Positions 1 through 8,843 of a stretch of DNA of 64,000 nucleotides are shown here, piece after piece. Under the pieces are notes generated by a model. It ran no database searches. It saw only the letters and a list, made by a program, of their open reading frames with translations, and was not told the origin of the DNA. Source of the DNA: Streptomyces luteogriseus (GTDB taxonomy: Bacteria > Actinomycetota > Actinomycetes > Streptomycetales > Streptomycetaceae); contig NZ_JACHMS010000001.1 of assembly GCF_014205055.1 (NCBI RefSeq), positions 7,006,001-7,070,000 of the forward strand, given 5' to 3'. Made by a program: the position numbers and the translations under genes. Numbering within the stretch: position 1 is the first letter of the stretch; every line of letters begins with the position of its first letter.

Positions 1-401
1 CCGCGCCGCCGGAGATCGAGCTGCGGGACCTCTCGGAAGCGCTGGTGCAGCCCGCGGCCGAGGACCCGGAGGTCGTGGTCGAGGTCGGCCCAGGCGGCCG
101 CTGGGTCGCGGAGTACTACCCGCACGACAGTGCGGATGAGCTGCCGGACGGCGGGCTGCGTATCACTCTGCGGACCCCCGATCCGGCGTCGCTGCGGCGC
201 CTGGCCCTGCGGCTCGGGCGGGACGGCCGGATCGTCTCGCCGCCGGAGCTCGCCGACAGCGCCCGGCTGGCGGCCCGCGAGGCGCTGGCGGCGTACGACG
301 GGATCGAGGCGACGCGGACGACTCGCGTCGTGGAGGCGGACGCGCGGGGGCCGCGCGCGGTGGGCGCGGTTCCGGACGGGCCGGGCGACGGACCCGAGTG
401 A
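1..401 (+). CDS. WYL-domain transcriptional regulator, C-terminal fragment (PafC-like)
   Basis: The reading frame is open from base 3 to a TGA, so the gene starts outside the window and only about 132 C-terminal residues are present. They look like the end of a WYL-domain regulator: strands around VVVEVGPGGRWVAEYYP, then LRITLRTPDPASLRRLALRLG and a final helix ending near AREALAAYDG. In actinobacteria the order pafB-pafC-tatA-tatC-helY is conserved, and the same tat and helicase genes follow here, so this is most likely pafC, part of the DNA-damage-responsive WYL activator pair. The assignment rests on synteny plus the C-terminal pattern, because the helix-turn-helix part is not visible. The last 15 or so residues are low-complexity Gly/Pro/Asp. 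Confidence 0.72.
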   Translation, partial: APPEIELRDLSEALVQPAAEDPEVVVEVGPGGRWVAEYYPHDSADELPDGGLRITLRTPDPASLRRLALRLGRDGRIVSPPELADSARLAAREALAAYDGIEATRTTRVVEADARGPRAVGAVPDGPGDGPE

Positions 402-501
402 GCCGCCGAAGCCCGTCGGGGTCCGCGGCCGGGCACGGCCGGAGCGCGACACCGGGCGTGGCGGCCCGGAGGCGAACGACCCCAGAAAGAGGAGCGAGGG
501 C

Positions 502-798
502 TTGAACGAGTCGGCGACGTCCGGTGGTGCCGGGGGTATGACGGTGGAGTCCGCGTTCGCCGGGATGAGAAACGTGGCTCCGGTCGTCTTCAGGGCGGGC
601 TGCCCCGACTGCCGTGGGTCCTTCGAGCTCGCCGCGGGCGCCCTGCGCCTGGCCATCGGCGCCACGAGCCGCACCACCTTCTACTCGTTCACCTGCCCGC
701 AGTGCGGGGCGTCGGTCCGCAAGCCGGCGGGGGAGCGGATCGTGGAGCTGCTCACCGGCGGCGGTGTGCGGACCCTGCGGCTGCACTCCACCGTCTAG
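502..798 (+). CDS. Small protein with two CxxC knuckles (zinc-ribbon-like), function unknown
   Basis: A 98-residue protein. I chose a TTG start because GAGGAG lies 7 nt upstream; an in-frame ATG 36 nt downstream (MTVESAFAGM) is the alternative but has only a weak G-rich leader. CPDC and CPQC, about 35 residues apart, look like the two halves of a zinc ribbon, flanked by short beta-strand-like stretches (VVFRAG, FELAAGALRL, FYSFTC, RIVELL). This suggests metal binding or a nucleic-acid/protein-interaction ribbon rather than an enzyme. It lies between the WYL regulator and tatA on the same strand and could be transcribed from the same promoter as the former. I do not recognise a named family. 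Confidence 0.68.
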   Translation: MNESATSGGAGGMTVESAFAGMRNVAPVVFRAGCPDCRGSFELAAGALRLAIGATSRTTFYSFTCPQCGASVRKPAGERIVELLTGGGVRTLRLHSTV

Positions 799-843
799 AG
801 GGTCGGGGCGTTCGCCCGTTCAGGAAGGTCTAGGCTCGGCGTC

Positions 844-1038
844 ATGTTCTGGCCGATGTTCGCGGTTGCTGTGGGTTTCGTGGGTCTCGTCGTGCTCGGG
901 GTGTTCGCCGTGCGGGTCTTCGTGGAGGCGCAGCGGCTGGGCAGGCAGGTCACGGACTCGGCGCGCCGTATCAACCGGGCCGCCGAGGATCTGGAGCGGG
1001 CGGCGGAGACCGCGGCCCGATCCGTGGACGCTCTGTGA
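844..1038 (+). CDS. Small single-pass membrane protein
   Basis: 64 residues: an N-terminal hydrophobic helix (about residues 2-26, FWPMFAVAVGFVGLVVLGVF) followed by an amphipathic, charged helix rich in Arg/Glu/Ala, probably a short coiled coil facing the cytoplasm. The shape recalls DUF948-type small proteins, though much shorter. GGAAGG lies about 20 nt upstream of the ATG, so a Shine-Dalgarno match at normal spacing is weak. It precedes the tat genes in the same orientation, but 258 nt separate it from tatA, and that gap holds its own regulatory palindromes. Function unknown. Confidence 0.6.
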   Translation: MFWPMFAVAVGFVGLVVLGVFAVRVFVEAQRLGRQVTDSARRINRAAEDLERAAETAARSVDAL

Positions 1039-1229
1039 GCCGGCCGGGCGTCGGCCATGAGTTGCTTTTGGGACACTTCGCCCTGTCACCTGGGCGGTTC
1101 GTACAGGTACGCTGCTGGTCGCGGCCCGGTTAACGAGGCACTGGTCGCGGACGGGCGTACGCACAGGGGATGCAGAGGGATTGCCTCACGTTCACCCCCG
1201 AGCGTTACGATCGCTGCCAACACGATCGT

Positions 1230-1256
1230 TCGGACAGGTGTCCGACCGGTCGGACA
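1230..1256. promoter_or_regulatory. Overlapping palindromes upstream of tatA (operator or alternative RNA hairpins)
   Basis: TGTCCGACCGGTCGGACA (1239-1256) is a perfect 18-bp palindrome. The half-site TCGGACA also occurs at 1230-1236, so the central TGTCCGA can pair with either flank. Two ACGATCG direct repeats lie just upstream (about 1207 and 1222). The block ends about 40 nt before the tatA ATG. It could be a dimeric repressor operator or a 5'-UTR hairpin with a CCGG loop. No regulator is identified. Confidence 0.5.
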
Positions 1257-1296
1257 GCACCCCACCACAGCCGCCTCGGTGAGAAGGTAAAGACTT

Positions 1297-1578
1297 ATGT
1301 TCGGAAGGCTCGGAGCCCCCGAGATCATTCTCATCCTCGTCGTCATCATCCTGCTGTTCGGCGCGAAGAAGCTTCCGGACATGGCTCGGTCGCTCGGCAA
1401 GTCCGCCCGCATCCTCAAGAGCGAGGCCAAGGCGATGAAGGACGAGAGCAAGTCCTCCACGACTCCGGCGGGACCGCCCAACACCGACGACTCCTCGCAG
1501 CGCACCATCCAGGCAGCGCCCGGTGACGTGACCAGCTCGCGCCCGGTCAGCGAGCCCACGGACACGACCAAGCGCTGA
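1297..1578 (+). CDS. tatA: Sec-independent protein translocase subunit TatA
   Basis: 93 residues with the TatA layout: a very short periplasmic N-terminus, one transmembrane helix (about residues 9-21, EIILILVVIILLF), the hinge FGAKKLPD, then an amphipathic helix (MARSLGKSARILKSEAKAM) and an acidic, disordered Ser/Thr/Pro-rich tail. TatA forms the size-variable pore through which TatC-bound folded precursors with twin-arginine signals cross the membrane. The start ATG has GAGAAGG upstream. tatC follows after 47 nt, so the two are probably co-transcribed. tatB is not in this window. Confidence 0.95.
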   Translation: MFGRLGAPEIILILVVIILLFGAKKLPDMARSLGKSARILKSEAKAMKDESKSSTTPAGPPNTDDSSQRTIQAAPGDVTSSRPVSEPTDTTKR

Positions 1579-1625
1579 CGCAGGGCCGGTGACCTCCGGC
1601 CCGCCGCACGAGATGGGAACGTGGG

Positions 1626-2588
1626 TTGCTGAAGTCTGCCCGCAAGCAGGAGAGGGATCCCGAGGGGCGCATGCCCCTCGCGGAGCACCTTCGCGAGCTC
1701 CGCAACCGGCTCGCCAAGGCGATGCTGGCGATCGTCGTCGTCACGGTCTTCGCCGCCTTCTTCTACAACGACATCATCAACTTGATCACCAAGCCGATCC
1801 TCGACTCGGTCGGCTGTGACAAGACCTTCGCGGAGCTGGCCCAGTCGCAGCCCGGCGCGAAGCCCTGTGCGCAGATCACCATCAACGGCCTGCTCACCCC
1901 CTTCACGCTGGCGCTGAAGGTCTCCCTGATGGCCGGCGTCGTCCTGGCCTCCCCGATCTGGCTCTACCAGCTGTGGGCCTTCGTCGCGCCGGGCCTGCAC
2001 CGGCACGAGAAGAAGTACGCCTACGCCTTCGTCGCCACGGGCGCCCCGCTGTTCATCGTCGGCGCCTACTTCGCGTACACGGTGCTTCCCACCACGGCCA
2101 AGGTGCTCCTCGAGTTCACCCCGGGCGGCACGTCCAACCTCCTTCCGCTGGACGATCTGCTCGACCTGGTCATGCGGATGGTGCTCGTCTTCGGCCTCTC
2201 CTTCGAGCTGCCGCTGCTGCTGGTCATGCTCAACCTCACCGGGGTACTGACCGGCAAGCGCATGCTCGGCTGGTGGCGCGGCATGATCATGGGCATCACG
2301 GTGTTCGCGGCCGTCGCCACCCCCAGCACGGACCCGCTGACCATGCTGGCGCTCGCGGCGCCGATCTGGATCCTGTACTTCGCAGCCGTCGCCTTCTCCC
2401 TGGTCAACGATCGTCGTAAGGCCCGACGCGAGGCCCTCGGCCCCGCCGACGACGAGGCCTCCGAGCTGGATCTCACCCCCGACGACATCGGCGAGATCGA
2501 GCCCGTGACCACCAGCCGGGCCGCGCTGCCCGAGCAGGCGAGCTCGGACCGCTCGGACCGGGTCAACGGTTATGACGACGTGACCTGA
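1626..2588 (+). CDS. tatC: Sec-independent protein translocase subunit TatC
   Basis: 320 residues, the receptor for twin-arginine signal peptides. The signature PLAEHLRELRNRL sits near residues 17-29, before the first helix. Six hydrophobic segments can be traced, with the typical periplasmic loops and the motif FELPLLLVMLNLTGVL in the middle. The TTG start is chosen because residues 1-15 (MLKSARKQERDPEGR) are family-like; the ATG at 1671 would begin directly at MPLAEHL and is the alternative. A long acidic C-terminal tail (about residues 265-320) is cytoplasmic and typical of streptomycete TatC. At least one gene in this window (the glycosidase-like protein at 48 kb) has a Tat-type signal. 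Confidence 0.95.
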   Translation: MLKSARKQERDPEGRMPLAEHLRELRNRLAKAMLAIVVVTVFAAFFYNDIINLITKPILDSVGCDKTFAELAQSQPGAKPCAQITINGLLTPFTLALKVSLMAGVVLASPIWLYQLWAFVAPGLHRHEKKYAYAFVATGAPLFIVGAYFAYTVLPTTAKVLLEFTPGGTSNLLPLDDLLDLVMRMVLVFGLSFELPLLLVMLNLTGVLTGKRMLGWWRGMIMGITVFAAVATPSTDPLTMLALAAPIWILYFAAVAFSLVNDRRKARREALGPADDEASELDLTPDDIGEIEPVTTSRAALPEQASSDRSDRVNGYDDVT

Positions 2589-2619
2589 AGATCGGCAGGC
2601 AGCTCATAGGGTCGGTCGC

Positions 2620-3510
2620 GTGACCAGCGAGATCACCCTCTTCGTCAATCCCACCGCGGGCCGCGGCCGGGGTGCCCGCGCGGCGCAGCCGGCCGCTTCC
2701 GCGTTGCGGGCGGCCGGCTTCTCGGTGCGGACGGTCCTCGGGGAGGACCCGGCGGACGCCCTGGCACGCGCGCGTGCGGCCGTGGAGGCCGGCACGGGTG
2801 CGCTGATCGCCGTCGGGGGCGACGGGATGGCGGCCCTGGCGCTGCGGGCGGTAGCGGGCACCCGCACCCCGCTCGGCCTGGTCGCCGTCGGCACGGGCAA
2901 CGACTTCGCCCGCGCCCTAGGCCTGCCGGTGCGGGAGCCGGCCGCCGCGGGCCGCATGATCGCCGACGCCCTCAAGTGCGGGCGGCTCCGCGACATCGAC
3001 CTCGGGCGGGTCGGCGACCGCTGGTTCGGCACGGTCCTCGCCTCCGGCTTCGACTCCCGCGTCAACGACCGCGGCAACCGCATGAGATGGCCCACCGGCC
3101 GCCTGAAGTACGACCTGGCGATGATCGGCGAACTGGCCGGGTTCCGTCCCGTCCCGTACCGGATCCGGCTCGACGACGACGAGGTGCTGGAGGTCGAGGC
3201 GACCCTCGTGGCCGTTGGCAACGGCTCCTCCTACGGCGGAGGCATGCGGATCTGCCCCGGCGCCGACCTGACCGACGGGCTGTTCGACGTCACGGTGGTC
3301 GGGGACTGCAGCCGCGCCACGCTGCTGCGGGTGTTCCCGAGGGTGTACCGGGGGACGCACGTCGGCCATCCGAAGGTGACCGTGCTGCGGGCGGCCCGGG
3401 TCGAGATCGCCGCCGAGGGCATCACCGGCTACGCCGACGGGGAGCCGCTCGGACCGCTGCCGCTGAGCGCGCGCTGCGTGCGCGGGGGCGTGCGCGTCGT
3501 CGGCCCCTGA
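2620..3510 (+). CDS. Diacylglycerol/sphingosine-kinase-fold lipid kinase (YegS/DgkB type)
   Basis: 296 residues. The N-terminus FVNPTAGRGRG is the nucleotide-binding start of the DAGK catalytic domain. IAVGGDGM (about residues 64-71) corresponds to the GGDGT motif, with Met in place of the usual Thr, and AVGTGNDFARALGL is the second conserved loop. The C-terminal beta-rich half carries the family pattern VGNGSSYGGGMRICPGADLTDGLFDV. These enzymes phosphorylate diacylglycerol or related lipids at the membrane in phospholipid turnover. The GTG start lies 31 nt after tatC, so it may be the third gene of a tat transcript. The exact substrate cannot be deduced. Confidence 0.9.
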   Translation: MTSEITLFVNPTAGRGRGARAAQPAASALRAAGFSVRTVLGEDPADALARARAAVEAGTGALIAVGGDGMAALALRAVAGTRTPLGLVAVGTGNDFARALGLPVREPAAAGRMIADALKCGRLRDIDLGRVGDRWFGTVLASGFDSRVNDRGNRMRWPTGRLKYDLAMIGELAGFRPVPYRIRLDDDEVLEVEATLVAVGNGSSYGGGMRICPGADLTDGLFDVTVVGDCSRATLLRVFPRVYRGTHVGHPKVTVLRAARVEIAAEGITGYADGEPLGPLPLSARCVRGGVRVVGP

Positions 3511-3595
3511 GCTGCGCCGATTCCGGGTTTCACAGGCACGGATCCGGATAATGATCGTCCTGTTGTCAGTGCGGCCCGGTACGCTCGAAAGCACG

Positions 3596-6400
3596 ATGAC
3601 AGAGGACCTCTCACCGGCCGAGCGGTACGCGGCAGCCCGCCTGCGGGCAGCCGAGCAGGCCACCGCGCTCGCGGGCTTCCGCGAGATGTACGACTTCGGT
3701 CTCGACCCCTTCCAGATCGAGGCCTGCCAGGCGCTCGAGGCGGGGAAGGGCGTGCTCGTCGCGGCGCCCACCGGCTCCGGCAAGACGATCGTCGGCGAGT
3801 TCGCCGTCCACCTCGCCCTCCAGCAGGGCAAGAAGTGCTTCTACACGACACCCATCAAGGCGCTGTCGAACCAGAAGTACGCCGACCTGTGCCGCCGCTA
3901 CGGCGCGGACAAGGTGGGCCTGCTCACCGGCGACAACAGCGTCAACTCCGAAGCGCCGGTGGTCGTGATGACCACCGAAGTGCTGCGGAACATGCTGTAC
4001 GCCGGTTCCCAGACCCTCCTGGGCCTCGGATACGTGGTCATGGACGAGGTGCACTACCTCTCCGACCGGTTCCGGGGTGCCGTATGGGAAGAAGTGATCA
4101 TTCACCTTCCCGAGTCGGTCACGCTCGTGTCGCTGTCGGCGACCGTGTCGAACGCCGAGGAGTTCGGCGACTGGCTCGACACCGTCCGCGGGGACACCGA
4201 GGTGATCGTCTCCGAGCACCGGCCCGTTCCGCTGTTCCAGCACGTGCTGGCCGGGCGGCGGATGTACGACCTGTTCGAGGAGGGCGAGGGCCACAAGAAG
4301 GCCGTCAACCCCGACCTCACGCGCATGGCGCGCATGGAGGCGAGCCGGCCGTCCTACCAGGACCGGCGGCGCGGCCGGTCCATGCGCGAGGCCGACCGTG
4401 AGCGTGAGCGCCGGCAGCGGTCCCGGATCTGGACGCCGAGCCGACCCGAGGTCATCGAGCGGCTCGACGCCGAGGGGCTGCTGCCCGCCATCACGTTCAT
4501 CTTCAGCCGCGCCGCCTGCGAGGCCGCCGTCCAGCAGTGCCTGCACGCCGGACTGCGGCTCAACGACGAGGAGGCGCGCGGCCGGGTCCGCACCCTGGTC
4601 GAGGAGCGCACCGCTTCCATCCCGACCGAGGACCTGCACGTCCTCGGCTACTACGAGTGGATCGAGGGCCTGGAGCGCGGCATCGCCGCCCACCACGCGG
4701 GCATGCTGCCGACCTTCAAGGAGGTCGTCGAGGAACTGTTCGTGCGCGGCCTGGTCAAGGCCGTGTTCGCGACCGAGACCCTCGCCCTCGGCATCAACAT
4801 GCCCGCCCGCTCGGTGGTGCTGGAGAAGCTCGTCAAGTGGAACGGCGAGCAGCACGCGGACATCACGCCGGGCGAGTACACGCAGTTGACGGGGCGTGCG
4901 GGGCGACGCGGCATCGATGTCGAGGGCCACGCCGTGGTGCTGTGGCAGCGCGGCTCCAGCCCCGAGCACCTCGCCGGCCTGGCCGGCACGCGCACGTACC
5001 CGTTGCGGTCCAGCTTCAAGCCGTCGTACAACATGGCGGTCAACCTGGTCGAGCAGTTCGGGCGGCACCGCTCGCGCGAGCTGCTGGAGACGTCCTTCGC
5101 GCAGTTCCAGGCGGACAAGTCGGTCGTCGGCATCTCCCGGCAGGTGCAGCGCAACGAGGAGGGGCTCGAGGGCTACAAGGCCTCCATGACCTGCCACCTC
5201 GGCGACTTCGAGGAGTACGCGCGGCTGCGCCGCGAACTGAAGGACCGGGAGAACGAGATCGCCCGGCAGGGCGTGGCACAGCGGCGCGCCGAGGCCGCCG
5301 TCGCGCTGGAGAAGCTGAAGCCGGGCGACGTCATCCATGTGCCCACCGGCAAGTACGCCGGCCTGGCGCTGGTGCTGGACCCGGGCCTGCCGGCGGGCCG
5401 TTCGAACGGCCACCGCGGCTTCGAGCACCACGACGGGCCGCGTCCGCTGGTGCTGACCGCCGAGCGGCAGGTGAAGCGACTGGCGTCCATGGACTTCCCG
5501 GTGCCGGTCGAGCCGCTGGAGCGGATGCGGATCCCGAAGTCCTTCAACCCCCGCTCCCCGCAGTCCCGTCGGGACCTCGCGTCGGCGCTGCGCACCAAGG
5601 CCGGGCACATCCCGGCCGAGAAGGCCCGCAAGCGGCGCTCCCAGGCGGCCGACGACCGTGAGATCGCCCGGCTGCGGACATCGCTCCGCGCGCACCCCTG
5701 CCACGGTTGCAACGACCGTGAGGACCACGCCCGTTGGGCCGAGCGCTACCACCGGCTGCTGCGCGACACCTCGCAGCTGGAGCGGCGGATCGAGGGCCGA
5801 ACGAACACGATCGCCCGGACGTTCGACCGCATCGTGGCGCTGCTGACCGAGCTGGACTACCTGCGCGGCGACGAGGTCACCGAGCACGGCAAGCGGCTCG
5901 CGCGGCTGTACGGCGAGCTGGACCTGCTCGCCAGCGAGTGTCTGCGCGCGGGTGTCTGGGAGGGCCTGGGGCCGGCCGAACTGGCCGCGTGTGTCTCGGC
6001 GCTGGTGTTCGAGGCGCGGGCCGCGGACGACGCGATGGCGCCGAAGGTGCCGTCGGGGAAGGCCAAGGCCGCGCTGGGCGAGATGGTGCGGATCTGGGGG
6101 CGGCTGGACGCGCTGGAGGAGGATTTCCGGATCACCCAGACCGAGGGGGTCGGGCAGCGCGAGCCCGATCTCGGCTTCGCCTGGGCCGCGTACGAGTGGG
6201 CCTCCGGGAAGGGGCTCGACGAGGTGCTGCGCGAGGCGGAGATGCCGGCGGGGGACTTCGTGCGGTGGTGCAAGCAGGTCATCGACGTGCTGGGGCAGGT
6301 CGCGGCGGCGGCTCCGCAGGGGTCTTCCGTGGTGAAGAACGCGCGCAAGGCCGTGGATCTGTTGCTGCGGGGAGTGGTCGCCTACTCGTCGGTGGGGTGA
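3596..6400 (+). CDS. helY: Superfamily 2 (Ski2/Mtr4-like) RNA helicase HelY
   Basis: 934 residues. The helicase core shows motif I APTGSGKT (about residue 60), Ia TTPIKALSNQKY, motif II as DEVH in VVMDEVHYLSD, motif III SATVSNAEEF, then FIFSRAACEAAV, ATETLALGINMPAR and motif VI QLTGRAGRRGID. The C-terminal half resembles the DSHCT arch region of Ski2/Mtr4 proteins. It therefore likely unwinds RNA with ATP in RNA decay or surveillance. The ATG at 3596 (MTEDLSPAERYAAARLR) fits homologues better than an upstream ATG at 3551. Placement after tatC matches the mycobacterial and streptomycete pafBC-tatAC-helY order. A terminator-like hairpin follows about 100 nt downstream. Confidence 0.92.
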   Translation: MTEDLSPAERYAAARLRAAEQATALAGFREMYDFGLDPFQIEACQALEAGKGVLVAAPTGSGKTIVGEFAVHLALQQGKKCFYTTPIKALSNQKYADLCRRYGADKVGLLTGDNSVNSEAPVVVMTTEVLRNMLYAGSQTLLGLGYVVMDEVHYLSDRFRGAVWEEVIIHLPESVTLVSLSATVSNAEEFGDWLDTVRGDTEVIVSEHRPVPLFQHVLAGRRMYDLFEEGEGHKKAVNPDLTRMARMEASRPSYQDRRRGRSMREADRERERRQRSRIWTPSRPEVIERLDAEGLLPAITFIFSRAACEAAVQQCLHAGLRLNDEEARGRVRTLVEERTASIPTEDLHVLGYYEWIEGLERGIAAHHAGMLPTFKEVVEELFVRGLVKAVFATETLALGINMPARSVVLEKLVKWNGEQHADITPGEYTQLTGRAGRRGIDVEGHAVVLWQRGSSPEHLAGLAGTRTYPLRSSFKPSYNMAVNLVEQFGRHRSRELLETSFAQFQADKSVVGISRQVQRNEEGLEGYKASMTCHLGDFEEYARLRRELKDRENEIARQGVAQRRAEAAVALEKLKPGDVIHVPTGKYAGLALVLDPGLPAGRSNGHRGFEHHDGPRPLVLTAERQVKRLASMDFPVPVEPLERMRIPKSFNPRSPQSRRDLASALRTKAGHIPAEKARKRRSQAADDREIARLRTSLRAHPCHGCNDREDHARWAERYHRLLRDTSQLERRIEGRTNTIARTFDRIVALLTELDYLRGDEVTEHGKRLARLYGELDLLASECLRAGVWEGLGPAELAACVSALVFEARAADDAMAPKVPSGKAKAALGEMVRIWGRLDALEEDFRITQTEGVGQREPDLGFAWAAYEWASGKGLDEVLREAEMPAGDFVRWCKQVIDVLGQVAAAAPQGSSVVKNARKAVDLLLRGVVAYSSVG

Positions 6401-6414
6401 TCGTTTGATGCGTG

Positions 6415-6490
6415 GGTGACCGTCGCGTGTGGTTGTTCGCGCCCACGCGGCGGAGCCGCACAATGACACAGCCCCGCGCCCCTTGAGGGC
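6415..6490. repeat. Dispersed GC-rich intergenic repeat, copy 1
   Basis: Directly after helY lies a segment with TGTTCGCGCCCACGCGGCGG and CAGCCCCGCGCCCCTTGAGG. The second part is closely related to sequences after pheT (about 43941-43970) and after argR (about 61956-61990). The common core is CAG(T)YCCCCGCGCCCCT. All three copies sit just downstream of a stop codon. I recall such sequences as frequent in Streptomyces intergenic DNA; their function is unknown. Confidence 0.55.
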
Positions 6491-6498
6491 GTTGTACG

Positions 6499-6533
6499 GA
6501 AGCCCGTTCACCCGTCACGGTGAGTGGGCTTTC
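6499..6533. terminator. Hairpin terminator after helY
   Basis: AAGCCC (6500-6505) pairs with GGGCTT (6526-6531) and TCACC (6508-6512) with GGTGA (6519-6523), separated by a 2-nt internal mismatch. The TTTC after the stem is a weak U-tract, as usual in Streptomyces. It separates helY from the conservon. The remaining roughly 260 nt up to rarA hold the conservon promoter region, with no gene I can support. Confidence 0.65.
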
Positions 6534-6798
6534 GTATGCCTGTACGTCGTCACGTTGCGCATTCGAACGATGTCGCAGCGTGCAAATGACCGAGCGTACT
6601 ATCCCTTCGCGTCCGGTTTCCGGCAGTTGCTGAATATGACACGGCGATGATCCGGTCGGACTAAGCTCGCCCGCAGCGCACCGGCTTGAGATGAATTCGT
6701 GCGCTTGTTCCCCAATGTGTGGAAGATCCCGACAGCTTCATGACATACCCCCCTGCAAGTCCCCCCGAACCTCAGTCGACTCCTGTCAGAAGGCCCAC

Positions 6799-8439
6799 AT
6801 GGTGAGTGTTCAATCCCCTCCCGGTCGCCGTGAACTCCCCTACGCGCGCGTGCTGTTGCTGCCCGCCATAGTCATGGCCGCGGCGACCGGAGCCGCCGTC
6901 GCCCTGGTGGCGGAGCCGGCCCGGGGCGCCGTCGGCTGGTGCGGCGGCATTGCCACCGCGCTGGTGCTCGCGACGGCGGCCGAGGCGGCGCGCCGCGGCC
7001 GTGCGCTGCGCAACCAGCGTGTGGAGCACGCCCGGCACACCGCGCAGTTGGAACAGCGGATCGCCGCCCACGAGAACGAACTGGTCCACTTCTCCCGGGA
7101 GGTCGTGCCCGCCGCGCTCGATCTGCTGCGGACCGGAGAATCCCCCAGGGAGGTGATTCGCAAGCTCCGTCTCGCCCACCCCGCGTTCCGCGACCTGTCC
7201 GCCCCGCAGGCGGAGACGCTGCTGACGGTGCTCAAGATCGTCGACCGCGAAGTGACCATGCGTGACGCCGCCGCACGTTCCTTCGTCAGTGTCGCCCGCC
7301 GTGTCCAGGCGATCATCCACCAGCAGGCCGAGGAACTCCGGGAGATGGAGGAGGACCACGGCCGCAACCCCGAGGTCTTCGACGACCTGCTGCGCATCGA
7401 CCACGGCAACGCCCTGATCGGTCGCCTGGCCGACTCCGTCTCCGTCCTCGGCGGCGGCCGCCCCGGGCGGCAGTGGCCCGAGCCGGTGTCCCTGTACAGC
7501 ACCCTGCGCGGCGCCATGTCCCGCATCCTGGAGTACCGGCGCATCCAGCTGTCCTCCATCGCCAAGATCAGCGTCAAGGGCATCTACGTCGAGCCGGTCA
7601 TCCACGCCGCCGCCGAGCTGCTCGACAACGCCACGCGCTACTCGCCCCCGCAGACCAAGGTGCACGTCACCGCCACCGAGGTGCAGACCGGCGTCTGCAT
7701 CGAGATCGAGGACGGCGGTGTCAACCTCAACGAGGAGGCCCGCGCCCGGATCGAGGGCATGCTGGAGGCCGCCAAGGCGGGCGTCGACCTCCAGGACATC
7801 GGCGAGCACCCGCGCCTGGGACTGGCCGTCGTGGGCCGCCTCTGCACGGCGTACAACATGCAGGTCTCGCTGCGCGCCTCCGCGTACGGCGGCGTCCGGG
7901 CCATCCTCATCGTGCCGAGCGAGATGATCACCCATGAGCCCGGCGTCGGACTCGCCCACGGCATCGGCGCCACCGGCATCCCCATGACGGTCGGCATCCC
8001 CGAGGGCCCGAAGCGCGCGCCCAAGAGGCGTCGCCCCACCAGCCCGAAGATCCCCGCCACGGTCTCCATGGAGGACGACGACGTCCCCGAGGTCACCGAG
8101 TGGACCGCGAACGGCCTGCCCCAGCGCCGCAGCAAGGTGAAGATGCCCCTCGCCGAGCGGCTCGCCCAGCAGGCCGCCAACGAGAAGGCCGACCGGGAGG
8201 CCGCCGAACGGGGCGAGTTCAACCCCTGGGCGACACCGGAGCCCGAGCCCAAGTCATGGCATGACATGTCGTCCCCTGACGCCCCCGGCAAGGGCCTCGA
8301 AGCCTTCTGGGAGGGACTCAAGCAGGGCATCGAACCCGGCACTCACCCGACCGACTTCATCCGGAACCCGACCAAGTACCTGCACCTGATCAACGACCCG
8401 GCCCCCACCGAGGCCGACGACGAGGGGGACCTCAAGTGA
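6799..8439 (+). CDS. rarA: Conservon membrane sensor-kinase-like protein CvnA (RarA)
   Basis: 546 residues. Two hydrophobic helices near the N-terminus (about residues 13-33 and 40-56) are followed by a helical region and an HATPase_c domain with N-box AAAELLDNATRYSPPQ and G1-like box IEIEDGGVNL. A normal H-box with phosphorylatable His is not evident, as in other CvnA proteins. The C-terminal 130 residues are charged and disordered. I chose the ATG at 6799 (MVSVQSPPGRREL) because AGAAGG lies just upstream; an upstream extension to 6691 looks non-coding. It opens a tight four-gene block plus P450 like S. coelicolor cvn9/rarA-E. In that family these proteins form a membrane-associated complex likened to eukaryotic G-protein-coupled signalling and affect aerial growth and antibiotics. 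Confidence 0.9.
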   Translation: MVSVQSPPGRRELPYARVLLLPAIVMAAATGAAVALVAEPARGAVGWCGGIATALVLATAAEAARRGRALRNQRVEHARHTAQLEQRIAAHENELVHFSREVVPAALDLLRTGESPREVIRKLRLAHPAFRDLSAPQAETLLTVLKIVDREVTMRDAAARSFVSVARRVQAIIHQQAEELREMEEDHGRNPEVFDDLLRIDHGNALIGRLADSVSVLGGGRPGRQWPEPVSLYSTLRGAMSRILEYRRIQLSSIAKISVKGIYVEPVIHAAAELLDNATRYSPPQTKVHVTATEVQTGVCIEIEDGGVNLNEEARARIEGMLEAAKAGVDLQDIGEHPRLGLAVVGRLCTAYNMQVSLRASAYGGVRAILIVPSEMITHEPGVGLAHGIGATGIPMTVGIPEGPKRAPKRRRPTSPKIPATVSMEDDDVPEVTEWTANGLPQRRSKVKMPLAERLAQQAANEKADREAAERGEFNPWATPEPEPKSWHDMSSPDAPGKGLEAFWEGLKQGIEPGTHPTDFIRNPTKYLHLINDPAPTEADDEGDLK

Positions 8440-8843
8440 TCCAGCAGCGAGGCAACTTCGACTGGATGCTCAAGCAGCTCGCCGACGGCGTACCGGGCAT
8501 CGAGATGATCGTGGTGCTCTCGGCCGACGGCCTGCGCATCGCACGCTACGGCGGCGAGCCGGACGCGGCCGACCGGGTCGCCGCGGCCTGCGCCGGCCTG
8601 CAGTCCCTCGCGGGCAGCATCTGCCAGGAACTCACCGTGGGCGACGGCGAGATGAAGCTCGTCATGATCGAGATCGACCGCGGCTACTTCTACCTCATGG
8701 GCGCGGGCGCCAACGCCTTCCTGGCGGTGCTCTCCGACGTGCGGTGCGAACCCGGCCGGATGAGCGCGATGATGCGCGACCTGGTCGTCCGGATCGGCGG
8801 TCACCTCACCAGCCCGCCCCGGCGGAACGGGCAGATCGTATGA
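8436..8843 (+). CDS. rarB: Conservon roadblock/LC7 protein CvnB (RarB)
   Basis: 135 residues, a single roadblock/LC7 domain spanning almost the whole protein (MLKQLADGVPGIEMIVVLSADGLRIA at the start, VVRIGGHL at the end). Such proteins usually dimerise and bind small GTPases; here the partner is RarD two genes downstream. Its GTG start overlaps the rarA stop (GTGA), so translation is coupled. In conservons CvnB is expected at the membrane with CvnA, CvnC and CvnD. Confidence 0.93.
   Translation: MIQQRGNFDWMLKQLADGVPGIEMIVVLSADGLRIARYGGEPDAADRVAAACAGLQSLAGSICQELTVGDGEMKLVMIEIDRGYFYLMGAGANAFLAVLSDVRCEPGRMSAMMRDLVVRIGGHLTSPPRRNGQIV

Noticed and set aside
3611..6511. 966-codon minus-strand frame across helY
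   Set aside because: Antisense shadow of the helicase; no start context, no family pattern.
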